A stretch of DNA of 43,496 nt from JAFGJQ01 sp964586145 (GCA_964586145.1 CAZPHH010000039.1:1-43496); one strand, 5' to 3'. Positions 8,499 through 17,342 are shown, numbered from the stretch's first letter. Numbers and translations: made by a program. Notes: generated by a model not told the origin, from the letters alone.

Positions 8499-9583
8499 TC
8501 ACCATGCTGTCCGGGCCCATCAAAGTTCTCGTCGTGGAGCATTCGCCGTTCGTGCGGTCGGCGGTGGTGCGGGAACTCAGCGCCCAGGAGGGCATCGCCG
8601 TGGTTGGAGACGCCAAGGACGCCTTCGAGGCCCGCGACCGGATCATCCAGCATCGGCCGGACGTCATCATCCTGGACACGGCCCTCCCGCGGGTGGACGG
8701 GCTGACCTTCCTGGCCAAGCTCATGGAGCACTACCCCGTTCCGGTGATCGTCTGTGCCGACCCGACGACCGACCATCGGCAGGCCGCGCTGGACGCCATC
8801 GAGCAGGGTGCGACCGAAGTGGTCGTCAAGCCGCCGGTGAATGACCGCGCCGCCCTGCAACGGCTCGCCCAGGAGCTGGCGCTGAAAGTGCGGGCCGCCG
8901 CGGTGGCCCTGCGGCGACCACCGCCGATCCCTCTCTCGGCCACGGGTGAACCGAGCAGCCTGCGTTCCCTGGGCCTCGACCCCACGCGGCACGTGGTGGC
9001 CGTCGGGGCGTCGACCGGGGGCACGGATGCGCTGCGCCATCTGCTGTCGCGCGTGCCGTCGGACTTCCCCCCGGTCGTGATGGTCCAGCACATGCCGGAA
9101 GGATTCACCGCGCTGTTCGCCAATCGGCTCAACGACAACAGCCCGATCGAGGTGCGCGAGGCCGTCGATGGCGACGTCCTCACGCCGGGTCTGGCCCTTC
9201 TGGCCCGTGGCGGAATCCAGATGACCGTCCGCGGCCGCGTCGGCCATTGCCGAATCGCGTACGGCGATCGGGAGGAAGTGAACCGGCACTGTCCCTCCGT
9301 GGACGTGCTCTTTCAATCCGTAGCCCGGTGCATCGGGCGGGCGGCCGTCGGGGTCCTGCTCACCGGCATGGGAGCCGATGGGGCGGAAGGTCTGCTGGCG
9401 ATGCACAACGCCGGGGCCGTCACCATCGGGCAGAATCGGGGCAGTTGTGTCGTCTACGGCATGCCCAAGGTGGCGGCCGATCTCGGGGCCGTTCAGATGA
9501 CCGCTGCGCCCCCGGAGATTCCGCAACGGGTCGTGGAGGCGCTTCGTGCCCGCAGCGCCGCCGGCTCCGCCGCACGCGGCTGA
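8495..9583 (+). CDS. cheB: Chemotaxis methylesterase/deamidase CheB with a degenerate receiver domain
   Basis: CheB removes methyl groups from receptors. The start is the ATG at 8495, overlapping the cheD stop. An in-frame extension further upstream is antisense-like noise within cheD. The 362-residue protein has a receiver domain (about 8-125) and an esterase domain (about 165-355) with Ser173 (GASTGG), His199 (VQHMPEG) and Asp295 (GMGADGAEG). Asp61 (ILDTALPRVDG) and Lys112 are kept in the receiver. The usual acidic pair is replaced by Glu15-His16 (VLVVEHSPF), and the switch Ser/Thr region reads VIVCADP. Magnesium-dependent phosphorylation may therefore be weakened or lost, while the esterase looks intact. 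It is the last gene of the operon. Confidence 0.94.
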   Translation: MITMLSGPIKVLVVEHSPFVRSAVVRELSAQEGIAVVGDAKDAFEARDRIIQHRPDVIILDTALPRVDGLTFLAKLMEHYPVPVIVCADPTTDHRQAALDAIEQGATEVVVKPPVNDRAALQRLAQELALKVRAAAVALRRPPPIPLSATGEPSSLRSLGLDPTRHVVAVGASTGGTDALRHLLSRVPSDFPPVVMVQHMPEGFTALFANRLNDNSPIEVREAVDGDVLTPGLALLARGGIQMTVRGRVGHCRIAYGDREEVNRHCPSVDVLFQSVARCIGRAAVGVLLTGMGADGAEGLLAMHNAGAVTIGQNRGSCVVYGMPKVAADLGAVQMTAAPPEIPQRVVEALRARSAAGSAARG

Positions 9584-9609
9584 CGAAACCCCTCACGGCG
9601 AGGGTTTCG
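9584..9609. terminator. Hairpin shared by two convergent genes
   Basis: An 8-bp perfect stem, CGAAACCC/GGGTTTCG, surrounds a 10-base loop. It lies immediately after the cheB stop and overlaps the last codons of the convergent phosphoesterase/PQQ gene, whose stop codon sits in the loop. No T-run follows on either strand, so it may terminate weakly or only protect 3-prime ends. Confidence 0.45.
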
Positions 9610-11818
9610 AATCCGCCCTGGACTCTGCCGCGGCCGGTTTCTCCATCTTTCCCAGCAGACGCGTGATCGAACCATCGGCGCCCAGAATGTAGGCGGCCCC
9701 GTCGCGATCCACGGTCACCGGCGCAAGCACGTAGTGTCCGTGCGTTGCCCGGTACCGCCAGAGGACCTCGCCGCTCCGGGCGTCCAGCACGGTCAGCTTG
9801 CCCGTGTCGGAGCAGACGTACACGCGGCCGTTTGCCTCCGTCGGAGGGACCGGCAGCCGGCCGGTCGGCACCGCGGCCTCCCAGATCGGCTTGTCGTCCG
9901 GTCCCCGCTTCACCAAGCGGTCGTTCGTCGCCCGAACATAGTACGACTCGCCGTCCGCCGCGGACGAGATCGCCGCCACGTCCCGCGCGATCGGCTCGCC
10001 GGGCCTGCCCTCGCGCGACACGGAGTACAGCAGCCCGGTCGCATCGCAGACCAGGATTCGATCGCCCCGGACGAGCGGACTGCAGTCGCCGGGCCCCACA
10101 CGTCCGTCCGCATCCTCGGCTTCCAGGCTGGGCGTTTTCGCCTTCCAGGCGAGGCGGCCGTCCTTTCGGTGGACTGCGTACATGAACCCGTCCCAGGCGG
10201 TGAACACCACGAACTCACCCCAGGCCGCCGGTCGGCACTCGATGGAGCCGCCCGCTCGCTCGTACACCCACTTCGGCTCGCCGAGGATCATGTCGATGGC
10301 GTGCAGTCGGCCCAGGACATCGCCAATGTACACCGTGTCATCGGTCAACGAGGCGACGCCATGGACCGGGCAACCGGCGGTGTACTTCCACTCCAACACC
10401 CCCTGGTCGGCCGCTACGCAGTAGACGTTCCCATCTCCGCTGCCGAACAGAATCGCGTCATCCTCATGGCTGAGTGAACCGATGATCGGCCCGCCCGCGT
10501 CAAACTCCCACATCTGCTCCGAGTTGTTCGACCGGATGGCCCGCAGGGCGCCCCCGGTCTCCCCGACAATCACGCGCAGGGGGTCTCCGTAGGTGATCGG
10601 GGCGGCCGTCACCGAGGCGGGCAGATTGCGGACCCAGCCGATGTTCACAGACAGATCGTTGAAGTAGAACCGGGACGAGGCCATGCCGTAGAACCGCTGC
10701 CCCTCCGCATCCGTGGCGCGAAGGAAGAGCACGTGCCCGCCCATGTCCAGGTCCGCGGCGGGAACCTGCAGCACGCCCCGGGCGCCTTCCGAGATCGGCA
10801 CCACCTCACCGTCGAGGGTCACCTCGTAGCGGATTGAGTTGACGCTCGGGCGAATCTGCGGCCTCAGCGAGAACGGCTGGCGGTTGCGCACTCCGTACAT
10901 GTTGAGCTGGTTCAGGTTGCAGCTAAGCCGGGGCCCGGACGGCGGCGTCAGCGGCTTCTCCAGCAGCAGACGCGGCGCCTCCGCCGCGTCCTGAAATCGA
11001 CGCACCACGCGCAGCATCCCCCCCCGCACGGACACCAGGTTGTACCCCGCGTCCGGACCGACCGACGAGCCGGCCGACACCGTGTCGATCCCGTCCATCA
11101 CCCGGTGCGCCGCCGTCTGCCCCTCCCCGTGCAGCACCAGCACGACGTTGTGCCTTGCGATGAACTCGTGGACGAGTGACCACGACGCGGGCTGCGCCAG
11201 GGCCGGGCTGTCCGGCGGATGGTGCATGAAGAGAACGACCGGCGTCCCGGCACTTACGCCCGCCAGGTCTTTGCGGAGCCAGTACAGAGCTGCCGAGTCG
11301 ATGCATGCAACGCCCTGTTGCGGCAGGGTGGAGGGCAACCCCACGAAGTGGCAGCCGAACTGGTCAAAGGAAAAGGAGTCCGCTCCGGCTCGCCGGCGGA
11401 GTTCCGCCTGGATCGGGTTCCACGCGTTGTCGTCCAGGCCGGCCACGAAATGAACGGGCACCGGCGAGGCGCCAAACGCCTTTTCCACGGTCGGCCAGAC
11501 ACCTTCGGTGCCGCCGAACGCCGTCACATTCCCGGTGTGGAGAATGAACGCGGGCGGCGCGGGGTCCAGATCCAGGGACGGCACGGACGCCGGTCGGCCC
11601 GCCTCAGCGCAGATCCAGGAAACAAACGCCGTTCCATCCGGCGACGGGGCCTCCTTTCCCGGACGCACCGGGGCGTTGGCAACGTGCAGAAAGCAGAACG
11701 AGGGCGCACGCGGGGCGTCCGGCTGCGTCGCGGCCGGCCGGGTCGCCGGCGGCTGTCCGACGGCAACCGCCGCCCAGGCCCACACTCCAATCGCACTCGC
11801 TACAAACAGGTCCTTCAT
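9593..11818 (-). CDS. Secreted degenerate calcineurin-like phosphoesterase fused to a PQQ beta-propeller
   Basis: The 741-residue protein has a signal peptide (residues 1-21, cleavage near VAVGQPP) and a start supported by CAGGAGAG. Residues about 40-260 follow the order of metallophosphoesterase blocks, but the metal ligands are replaced. HVANAPV (44-50) stands where a DxH is expected, HTGNVT (94-99) for GD, AGLDDN (126-131) for GNHD, and LHGEGQ (229-234) for GHxH. Only MHHPP (198-202) is normal. A beta-sandwich-like region follows (about 300-400). From 410 to 725 come repeated PQQ-type blades (GDGNVYCVAADQGVLEWKY; GKLTVLDARSGEVLWRY). It is probably an exported binding or scaffold protein with a dead phosphatase fold. 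It lies 21 bases downstream of the glycosyltransferase and is likely cotranscribed with it. Confidence 0.8.
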   Translation of the reverse strand: MKDLFVASAIGVWAWAAVAVGQPPATRPAATQPDAPRAPSFCFLHVANAPVRPGKEAPSPDGTAFVSWICAEAGRPASVPSLDLDPAPPAFILHTGNVTAFGGTEGVWPTVEKAFGASPVPVHFVAGLDDNAWNPIQAELRRRAGADSFSFDQFGCHFVGLPSTLPQQGVACIDSAALYWLRKDLAGVSAGTPVVLFMHHPPDSPALAQPASWSLVHEFIARHNVVLVLHGEGQTAAHRVMDGIDTVSAGSSVGPDAGYNLVSVRGGMLRVVRRFQDAAEAPRLLLEKPLTPPSGPRLSCNLNQLNMYGVRNRQPFSLRPQIRPSVNSIRYEVTLDGEVVPISEGARGVLQVPAADLDMGGHVLFLRATDAEGQRFYGMASSRFYFNDLSVNIGWVRNLPASVTAAPITYGDPLRVIVGETGGALRAIRSNNSEQMWEFDAGGPIIGSLSHEDDAILFGSGDGNVYCVAADQGVLEWKYTAGCPVHGVASLTDDTVYIGDVLGRLHAIDMILGEPKWVYERAGGSIECRPAAWGEFVVFTAWDGFMYAVHRKDGRLAWKAKTPSLEAEDADGRVGPGDCSPLVRGDRILVCDATGLLYSVSREGRPGEPIARDVAAISSAADGESYYVRATNDRLVKRGPDDKPIWEAAVPTGRLPVPPTEANGRVYVCSDTGKLTVLDARSGEVLWRYRATHGHYVLAPVTVDRDGAAYILGADGSITRLLGKMEKPAAAESRADSKPSP

Positions 11819-11839
11819 CCGAACACTCTCCTGTACCCG

Positions 11840-12541
11840 TCAGTCCCGAAATCGGAACCGCAAGACCGCCCACAACGCGCGCACCCCGTCCACCCAGGTG
11901 ATTTTCTTCCCCTCGCTGTAGTCCCGCCCCGCGTAGCTGATGCCCACCTCGTAGATTCGCCAGTGACCTCGGGCCACCTTGGCCGTCAGTTCCGGTTCGA
12001 TGGTGAACCCGTGGCTCCGGAGCCGTAGCGAACGGACCACCTCCGCCCGGAACACCTTGTAACACGTCTCCATGTCCGTCAGGTTGAGGTTCGTCATGGC
12101 GTTCGACAACAGGGTCAGTAACCGATTGCCCACCATGTGCCAGAAAAACAGCACGCGCTTGGCTTCCGACCCGACGAATCGCGAGCCGTACACCACGTCC
12201 GCCTTCCCGTCCAGAATCGGAGCCAGCAGCTTGGGATAGTCGTGCGGATCGTACTCCAGGTCGGCGTCCTGAATGAGAACGATGTCCCCCGTGACCCGGG
12301 CGAAGCCCGCCCGCAGGGCCGCACCCTTTCCCTGATTGCGGTCCTGAAGGTGGACGTGGATCTCCTCTGCCGGCCATCGCTCGACGATCTTCGGATACAG
12401 GTCACGGGTGCCGTCCGTGCTGCCGTCATCCACCAGCACGATTTCCCGCGTCAGCCCCACATCCTGGGCGATCACGCGGGACACCAGCTCCTCCAGCGTG
12501 GCACGTTCGTTGTACACCGGAATGACGATGGAAAGCTTCAT
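11840..12541 (-). CDS. Family 2 glycosyltransferase (dolichyl-phosphate mannose synthase-like)
   Basis: This GT-A fold enzyme transfers a sugar from a nucleotide donor, typically to polyprenyl phosphate at the inner membrane. The 233-residue protein begins at the ATG giving MKLSIVIPVYNE. An in-frame TTG 18 bases upstream is less likely. Motifs are VDDGSTDGT (37-45), QGKGAALRAGF (70-80), the metal-binding QDADLEYDP (91-99), YGSRFVG, and a C-terminal acceptor block with ETCYKVFR. It has no C-terminal membrane anchor, as in the soluble Dpm1-like group. It follows the KpsF-like isomerase, which suggests envelope glycan synthesis, although the sugar cannot be deduced. Confidence 0.9.
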   Translation of the reverse strand: MKLSIVIPVYNERATLEELVSRVIAQDVGLTREIVLVDDGSTDGTRDLYPKIVERWPAEEIHVHLQDRNQGKGAALRAGFARVTGDIVLIQDADLEYDPHDYPKLLAPILDGKADVVYGSRFVGSEAKRVLFFWHMVGNRLLTLLSNAMTNLNLTDMETCYKVFRAEVVRSLRLRSHGFTIEPELTAKVARGHWRIYEVGISYAGRDYSEGKKITWVDGVRALWAVLRFRFRD

Positions 12542-12607
12542 CAGGGCGACTCGATGCAACCGGCGGGCCCGTCGTCGTGCGACTGGTCCGGGGTGCCGGC
12601 GGGAGGT

Positions 12608-13651
12608 TTAAGGTTCATCGAAGACCGAGAAGCCGTGGGCGATCAGATCCTGCACGTCCAGCAGGCCGGCGACGCAATCTCCTTCGTCCACGACCGGCAG
12701 CTCGTCGATCCGATGCCGCCGCATGAGGGTCAACGCGTCGGCCACCCGGTCGTCGACCCGCACACGTTTGGGCGATTGAATCATGACCTCGATCACCGGC
12801 CGGTCGGCCGTCCCGGCTGACTCTCCGGCAGACAGGGTCAGGCGAAACAGATCTCCGTGTGTGAAGAAGCCGACCAATCGTCCGGCGGCGTCCACGACGG
12901 ATGCGGCCCCCGCGCGCCGCGGCGCCCGCAGCACCGCGTCGTAGTACGCTCGCAACGTGTCGGACACGCCAACCCGGGGGCAATCATCCCCCGTCCGCAT
13001 GATCTGTGATACCCTCATCAGGCTGCGGCCCAGGGCCCCCCCCGGATGGAATTGCGCGTAGTGCTCCGCCTGGACGTTCTTCACTTCCATGGCGCTGAGG
13101 GCCAGAGCGTCTCCCACCGCCAGCATCGCCGCCGTGGACGAACTTGGGGCCAGCCCCAGCGGGCACGCCTCCGCGACGTTGCCGATGTCGATGACGATGT
13201 CGGAAAGACATGCCAGCCGCGACTGCAGGCAGGCGGTCAGGAGAATGATGGTGCAGCCGCCCCGCTTCAACGCCGGCGCCAGACGAACCAGTTCCTCACT
13301 CTCTCCGCTGCGGGACAGCATCAGAACCACGTCGTCCGGGCAGATCATGCCCAGGTCGCCGTGCAAGGCTTCGACGGGGTGCAATCGGTACGAGGGAGTG
13401 GCCGTGCTGGCCAGCGTGGCCTGGATCTTGTTTCCGACGAGGCCGGCCTTGCCCAGCCCGGTGACGGCGACGCGCCCGCGGCAGCTCACGATGCGCTCGA
13501 CCGCGTCCACGAAGGCGTCTCCGAGGGCGTCGGCCGCCGCCTCAACGGCCTCCACCTCCTTGCGCAGAACGCTCAGTCCGAACGCGAGGATCCGCCGCCG
13601 ACGGTCCACGGATCCCGGAGCATCAATGTGGCACGAAGCATGCTCGGTCAT
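12608..13651 (-). CDS. KpsF/GutQ/KdsD-family sugar phosphate isomerase (SIS plus two CBS domains)
   Basis: Family members interconvert D-arabinose 5-phosphate and D-ribulose 5-phosphate, the first step to Kdo for lipopolysaccharide or capsule. The 347-residue product matches the family length. It has a SIS domain (about 45-200) with GLGKAGLVGNKIQATLAST (65-83) containing Lys68, HPVEALHGDLG (91-101), SRSGESEEL, and EHYAQFHPGGALG near its end. Two CBS domains follow (about 215-340, the second with HRIDELPVVDEG). The ATG at 13651 has no ribosome-binding site, but a good promoter lies 8 bases upstream, so the mRNA may be leaderless. An extra 20-residue N-terminus precedes the family domain. Confidence 0.92.
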   Translation of the reverse strand: MTEHASCHIDAPGSVDRRRRILAFGLSVLRKEVEAVEAAADALGDAFVDAVERIVSCRGRVAVTGLGKAGLVGNKIQATLASTATPSYRLHPVEALHGDLGMICPDDVVLMLSRSGESEELVRLAPALKRGGCTIILLTACLQSRLACLSDIVIDIGNVAEACPLGLAPSSSTAAMLAVGDALALSAMEVKNVQAEHYAQFHPGGALGRSLMRVSQIMRTGDDCPRVGVSDTLRAYYDAVLRAPRRAGAASVVDAAGRLVGFFTHGDLFRLTLSAGESAGTADRPVIEVMIQSPKRVRVDDRVADALTLMRRHRIDELPVVDEGDCVAGLLDVQDLIAHGFSVFDEP

Positions 13652-13659
13652 CAGGCGTC

Positions 13660-13688
13660 ATTATCATTCAACTTCCGGTCGGTCACAA
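13660..13688 (-). promoter_or_regulatory. Predicted sigma70-type promoter of the isomerase gene, giving a near-leaderless transcript
   Basis: On the minus strand TTGTGA (13688-13683), a 17-base spacer, and GATAAT (13665-13660) match the vegetative consensus at 4/6 and 5/6. Only 8 bases separate the -10 box from the ATG, so transcription would start at or within two bases of the initiation codon. This fits the absence of a ribosome-binding site. Confidence 0.5.
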
Positions 13689-13753
13689 GACCCCGCCGGG
13701 CCGCCCGGCGCTGCTCCTGCACGTGCTCCTCCGACGGTCGCCGCACCCAGCGA

Positions 13754-13785
13754 AACGGCCGATTCGGCGAACCGAACCGGCCGTT
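13754..13785 (-). terminator. Strong hairpin after the secretin gene
   Basis: A 14-bp stem with one mismatch (AACGGCCG...TTCGG against CCGAACCGGCCGTT) encloses a CGAA loop, followed on the minus strand by a short T stretch (GTTTCG). It begins 53 bases after the secretin stop and ahead of the isomerase promoter, so it probably separates the pilus-like operon from the sugar operon. Confidence 0.6.
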
Positions 13786-13838
13786 GGGGATGACTGCGTC
13801 ACCGATCCTCCGTCGGGGGACGGCAGGCGGGCATCCGG

Positions 13839-16800
13839 TCAGATATCCGTGCTGGAGAACGTCGGGAAGGCCTCCTCTTCCGCTTCACGCTGGATGATGA
13901 TGGTCGGCTTGACCAGGATGAGAAGCACCTTCTCATCCTTCACCATGCTGCGGTTCGAATACAGCCGCTTGAGCACGGGCAACTTGTTCAGAACGGGCAC
14001 GCCCGCCTCGATCTCCACCTCGTGCGTCTTCTTCATCCCGCCGATCAGGAGCGTGCCGCCGTCCGGCACCGTCACCGTCGTGGCAACAGTCTGGTTCGTG
14101 GTGACGGGCAACTGAATGAACGCGTCATTGGCCGCACCACCCGCCGCACCGCCCGAAATGGGCAGCCGCACCAGGCTCAGCAGCTCCGTGACATTCGGAG
14201 TCAGGTTCATCGTCACGTAACGCTTGTCCGCCGACACCGTCGCCCGCACGATCAGCATGGTGCCCGTGGCGAGCTGCGCGGGGGTGGGAACCACGGCTAC
14301 CGCCCCCTCGTCCGTCTGCGGCCACAGACTCTGCACATACCACGTCAGGTCGAACACCGCGACGTTGGCCATCTGTCCGTTGAACAGGACCAGCCGAGGG
14401 GCGTTCATGAGGCTGTTCCGCCGGTCTGCCTGGGTGGCTCGCAGGAGGAAATCCACCTGGAGGTTGTCCAGGAACGTGCCAAACACCCGCATCGCGGGGT
14501 TCTGCGCGCCACCGAACGATCCTTCCACGCTGGTCGCGGAGGGCGTGGTAAAGTCCAGGATGTTGGAGAGGATGGGGATCGGGGTCATGTGGCTGGAGCT
14601 GGGCCCGATGCCGCCGCGAGGGGGGACCAGTCCGGGAGTGTAGAACGAGTGCTGCAGCTCCGATTGTGTCTCCAGTTCCGTTCCGATGCCCGGTACGGCC
14701 GGCGTGAAGCCCAGCCGTGACATGGACCGAGGCAGGTAGAGCGGCTCGCCGTTCGGGCCGAGTATGGGGAAGCGATTCTCCCCCAACGCCTGGTCAAAGC
14801 CCGCGTTGCCCTGGTTGAGAATGATGTCCAGATCCAGTCCCAGTTCCTCCATGTAGTTGGAGATCACGGTGAGGAATCGCGCCTCGATCGCCACCTGAAT
14901 GGCCCGCTGGCGGCGAAGCTTCTCGAGCAGATCCGCGATCTGGGCGTGGGCCGATGATGTCTGGGTCACCACAAGCTGGCCGTTCAGTTCGGCAATCGCC
15001 GCCACGTCTCCGCCCGCTTCGCGCCAACTTTCCGGCTCGATCGTGTCCTGGATCAGTTGTATCAGGTCCGCAATACGGCCCTCGCGGCCCTGCTCGTCGC
15101 CTCCCCCTCCGAATCCACCGCCACCGCCGCCGAAGCCACCCCCGCCGCCAAAGCCACCGCCGCCGATCTGACCGTGGTGATTCGGATTGACGTTGAAGGG
15201 GCCACCGCCGCCGCCACCGAATCCGCCGCCGCCGCCGAGGCCGCCGCCGCCACCGAATCCGCCGCCGCCGCCCAGACCGCCGCCCATCCCGCCGCCGCCC
15301 ATCCCGCCGCCGCCCATCCCGCCGCCGAGTCCACCGCCCATCCCGCCGATCATCGGCTGTGGGTAATCGGGCACGACCATCAGCAGGTCGTTTACGTCGT
15401 AGACTTCGGTTTCCACGTCACGGTCCAGCAGAAGCTTGGTCGCCACTCGGATGACCCCTTCGCTGACCACAAACGTCACCTGTGCGTCCGGTCCGCCCAC
15501 CTGGTCGAGAATCAGGTTCAGGGCCTTGCGGAACGTAATCTCGGACGGAAGGCGCAACGTCACCGGATCGTCCGGGCGAATGCCCACGGCCTCCAAATCG
15601 TTCCAGATCACGGTGATGTTGACCCCCTGGGACTGGGCCAACTGGTCCATCACGTCCTCAAACGCCTGGTCTTCGAAGTTGACCGGGATTCTCTCGTCCA
15701 GCTTTTCCTGCAGGGCCTGGTCCTCCGCCGACCGCTGCTCCGCTCCGGTGGGGACACGGTAGATGCTGGCCAGCTTCTCCGGCCAGTCGTCCGGGTATTC
15801 GAGCAGTCGGCTGATCGGGACCTTGCTGACCTCGACGTCCGTCAGAACCTGTTGCGTCTTCCGGTTCTTTTCCTCGTACAGGGAGCGCTGGCGGCGGAGT
15901 TCATACACGTCCTGCCAGTCATCCAGCGTGAACCGGTGGGCGCTGGTCGGCTCGAGGGACACGACCTGCTGCATGACGGAGATGGCCTCGGGCAGGTTGT
16001 GGTTCTTGCGATGGGTCCAGGCTTGTTCGAGCAGAGCGTCCACCTCGCGGTCCCGCGCCTCCCGCATCCGCTGATTGCGGTCGCGTCGCTGGCTCTCGAT
16101 TTCTTCGCGCTGCTCGCGGATCCGGGTCTCCTCGTACCGCCGCGCCTCTTCCGCCACAAACGCTTCCAGACCCGCCAACTCCGACTTCAGCGCCTGGTAC
16201 TTGGAAATCGGGGATGCGTATTGCCGCCCGGCCTCCACCGTCTGGGTGGCCAGAAGCAGTGCTTCTCGGGCCAACTCGAAGCGTTCCTCAATGATCTGCC
16301 GACGGACCTCCTTCTCGATTTCGCGGAAGGCGGCTTCCGTCCGCTGCCATCGAATCTGGTCTCGTACGCTCATCTTCTCGAGCAGGTTCGCCGACCCGGC
16401 CGCCACGGACTCGTGCTGGCGGGCGGCGGTCAGGCCGTCCACGGCGTCCGGATGGCCCGGCGCCACCTGCAGCGCCTGCTCGAACAGGCGAGCGGCCTCG
16501 CTGGTCCGCCCGTTCGCCAACGCCTCGTATCCTTCGCGGATCAGGGTCGCCGCCCGGTCGACACCCGGGCCGCCATGCACCTCCGCAGCGGGCGGGGCCG
16601 GCGGCTGGGGGGGCGTCGGCTGCAATTCAACCACGGGTTCAACCGCAGGCGCGTCCACCGGCTTCTGCGCTTTCTGCCGGTCCCCCAGCTCCTGCAACAG
16701 CCCTTCCGCTGAAGCTCGCAGAGGCGGCGGAGCGTACTCGTTGTCCAGCACGCCCAGCAGAAACTCTTCGGCCGTGTCCAAGTCTCCGGCGGCCAGGGCC

Positions 16801-17087
16801 TTTTCCCCGTCCTCCAGATCCTTGTTTGCCTTGTCCACCATCGCCAGGGCCACCTGCAACCGCTCCAGGTACTCGTCCCGGCGGGCCCGGTCCTGCTCGC
16901 TCAGGGCGGACGGGTCGATTTCCAGCAGGCTCTGCTGCGCCTCGAGGTACTTGCCGGCCTCGAACAGGCCAAGCCCCCTGTTCAAGGCGTCCTCGGCCGG
17001 GCCGGCCACAGCCGAAACCCCGACACACAGACACAGCAACGGCAATGCCAAACGAATGGCCCCGGTCAGCATTCGAGACGTTGTCAA
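13839..17087 (-). CDS. Giant secretin (PilQ/GspD-type outer-membrane channel) with TPR/coiled-coil N-terminus and Gly-rich insert
   Basis: Secretins form the outer-membrane pore of type IV pili and type II secretion. The 1082-residue protein starts at TTG 17087, chosen because AAGGAGGA lies 6 bases upstream. It has a signal peptide (to about residue 28, VSAVAG). An N-terminal TPR-like helical region (about 30-240) and a charged coiled coil (about 255-360) come next. An N-domain at about 455-560 reads IPVNFEDQAFEDVMDQLAQ. An extreme Gly-rich segment (580-663) is followed by a secretin-type N domain (about 664-735). The secretin core begins with QVAIEARFLTV and ends with VTVPDGGTLLIGGMKK and KLPVLKRLYSNR. 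It is the last gene of the pilM-like cluster, separated by 255 bases from its upstream neighbour. Confidence 0.9.
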   Translation of the reverse strand: MTTSRMLTGAIRLALPLLCLCVGVSAVAGPAEDALNRGLGLFEAGKYLEAQQSLLEIDPSALSEQDRARRDEYLERLQVALAMVDKANKDLEDGEKALAAGDLDTAEEFLLGVLDNEYAPPPLRASAEGLLQELGDRQKAQKPVDAPAVEPVVELQPTPPQPPAPPAAEVHGGPGVDRAATLIREGYEALANGRTSEAARLFEQALQVAPGHPDAVDGLTAARQHESVAAGSANLLEKMSVRDQIRWQRTEAAFREIEKEVRRQIIEERFELAREALLLATQTVEAGRQYASPISKYQALKSELAGLEAFVAEEARRYEETRIREQREEIESQRRDRNQRMREARDREVDALLEQAWTHRKNHNLPEAISVMQQVVSLEPTSAHRFTLDDWQDVYELRRQRSLYEEKNRKTQQVLTDVEVSKVPISRLLEYPDDWPEKLASIYRVPTGAEQRSAEDQALQEKLDERIPVNFEDQAFEDVMDQLAQSQGVNITVIWNDLEAVGIRPDDPVTLRLPSEITFRKALNLILDQVGGPDAQVTFVVSEGVIRVATKLLLDRDVETEVYDVNDLLMVVPDYPQPMIGGMGGGLGGGMGGGGMGGGGMGGGLGGGGGFGGGGGLGGGGGFGGGGGGPFNVNPNHHGQIGGGGFGGGGGFGGGGGGFGGGGDEQGREGRIADLIQLIQDTIEPESWREAGGDVAAIAELNGQLVVTQTSSAHAQIADLLEKLRRQRAIQVAIEARFLTVISNYMEELGLDLDIILNQGNAGFDQALGENRFPILGPNGEPLYLPRSMSRLGFTPAVPGIGTELETQSELQHSFYTPGLVPPRGGIGPSSSHMTPIPILSNILDFTTPSATSVEGSFGGAQNPAMRVFGTFLDNLQVDFLLRATQADRRNSLMNAPRLVLFNGQMANVAVFDLTWYVQSLWPQTDEGAVAVVPTPAQLATGTMLIVRATVSADKRYVTMNLTPNVTELLSLVRLPISGGAAGGAANDAFIQLPVTTNQTVATTVTVPDGGTLLIGGMKKTHEVEIEAGVPVLNKLPVLKRLYSNRSMVKDEKVLLILVKPTIIIQREAEEEAFPTFSSTDI

Positions 17088-17342
17088 GGGAATCCTCCTT
17101 TGCCACGTTCCGCCGGGCGAGGATCGAGGAGACCGCTCCCTCGCAGCCCGTAGAACGATGCCTGTGACACGCGGTCACACGGACGTTGGCAGGTTCGCTC
17201 GTTTGCGGGAACGACCCGGCGCCTGCTCGGGTCGCCACGGCCCGCTCAGTGTACGGGCCGGTTCTCCCGCTTGCAAGCCCGCAGGACCGCCGCGACCACC
17301 AGCCGCCAGGACCCGGTCTGTTTCAACCGGCCTGAGCCCGGA

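Noticed and set aside
17163..17234. Two small stem-loops between the 645-residue protein and the secretin gene as terminators
   Set aside because: Stems are only 6-7 bp with no T-run, and the following gene is probably cotranscribed; evidence is too weak to list.
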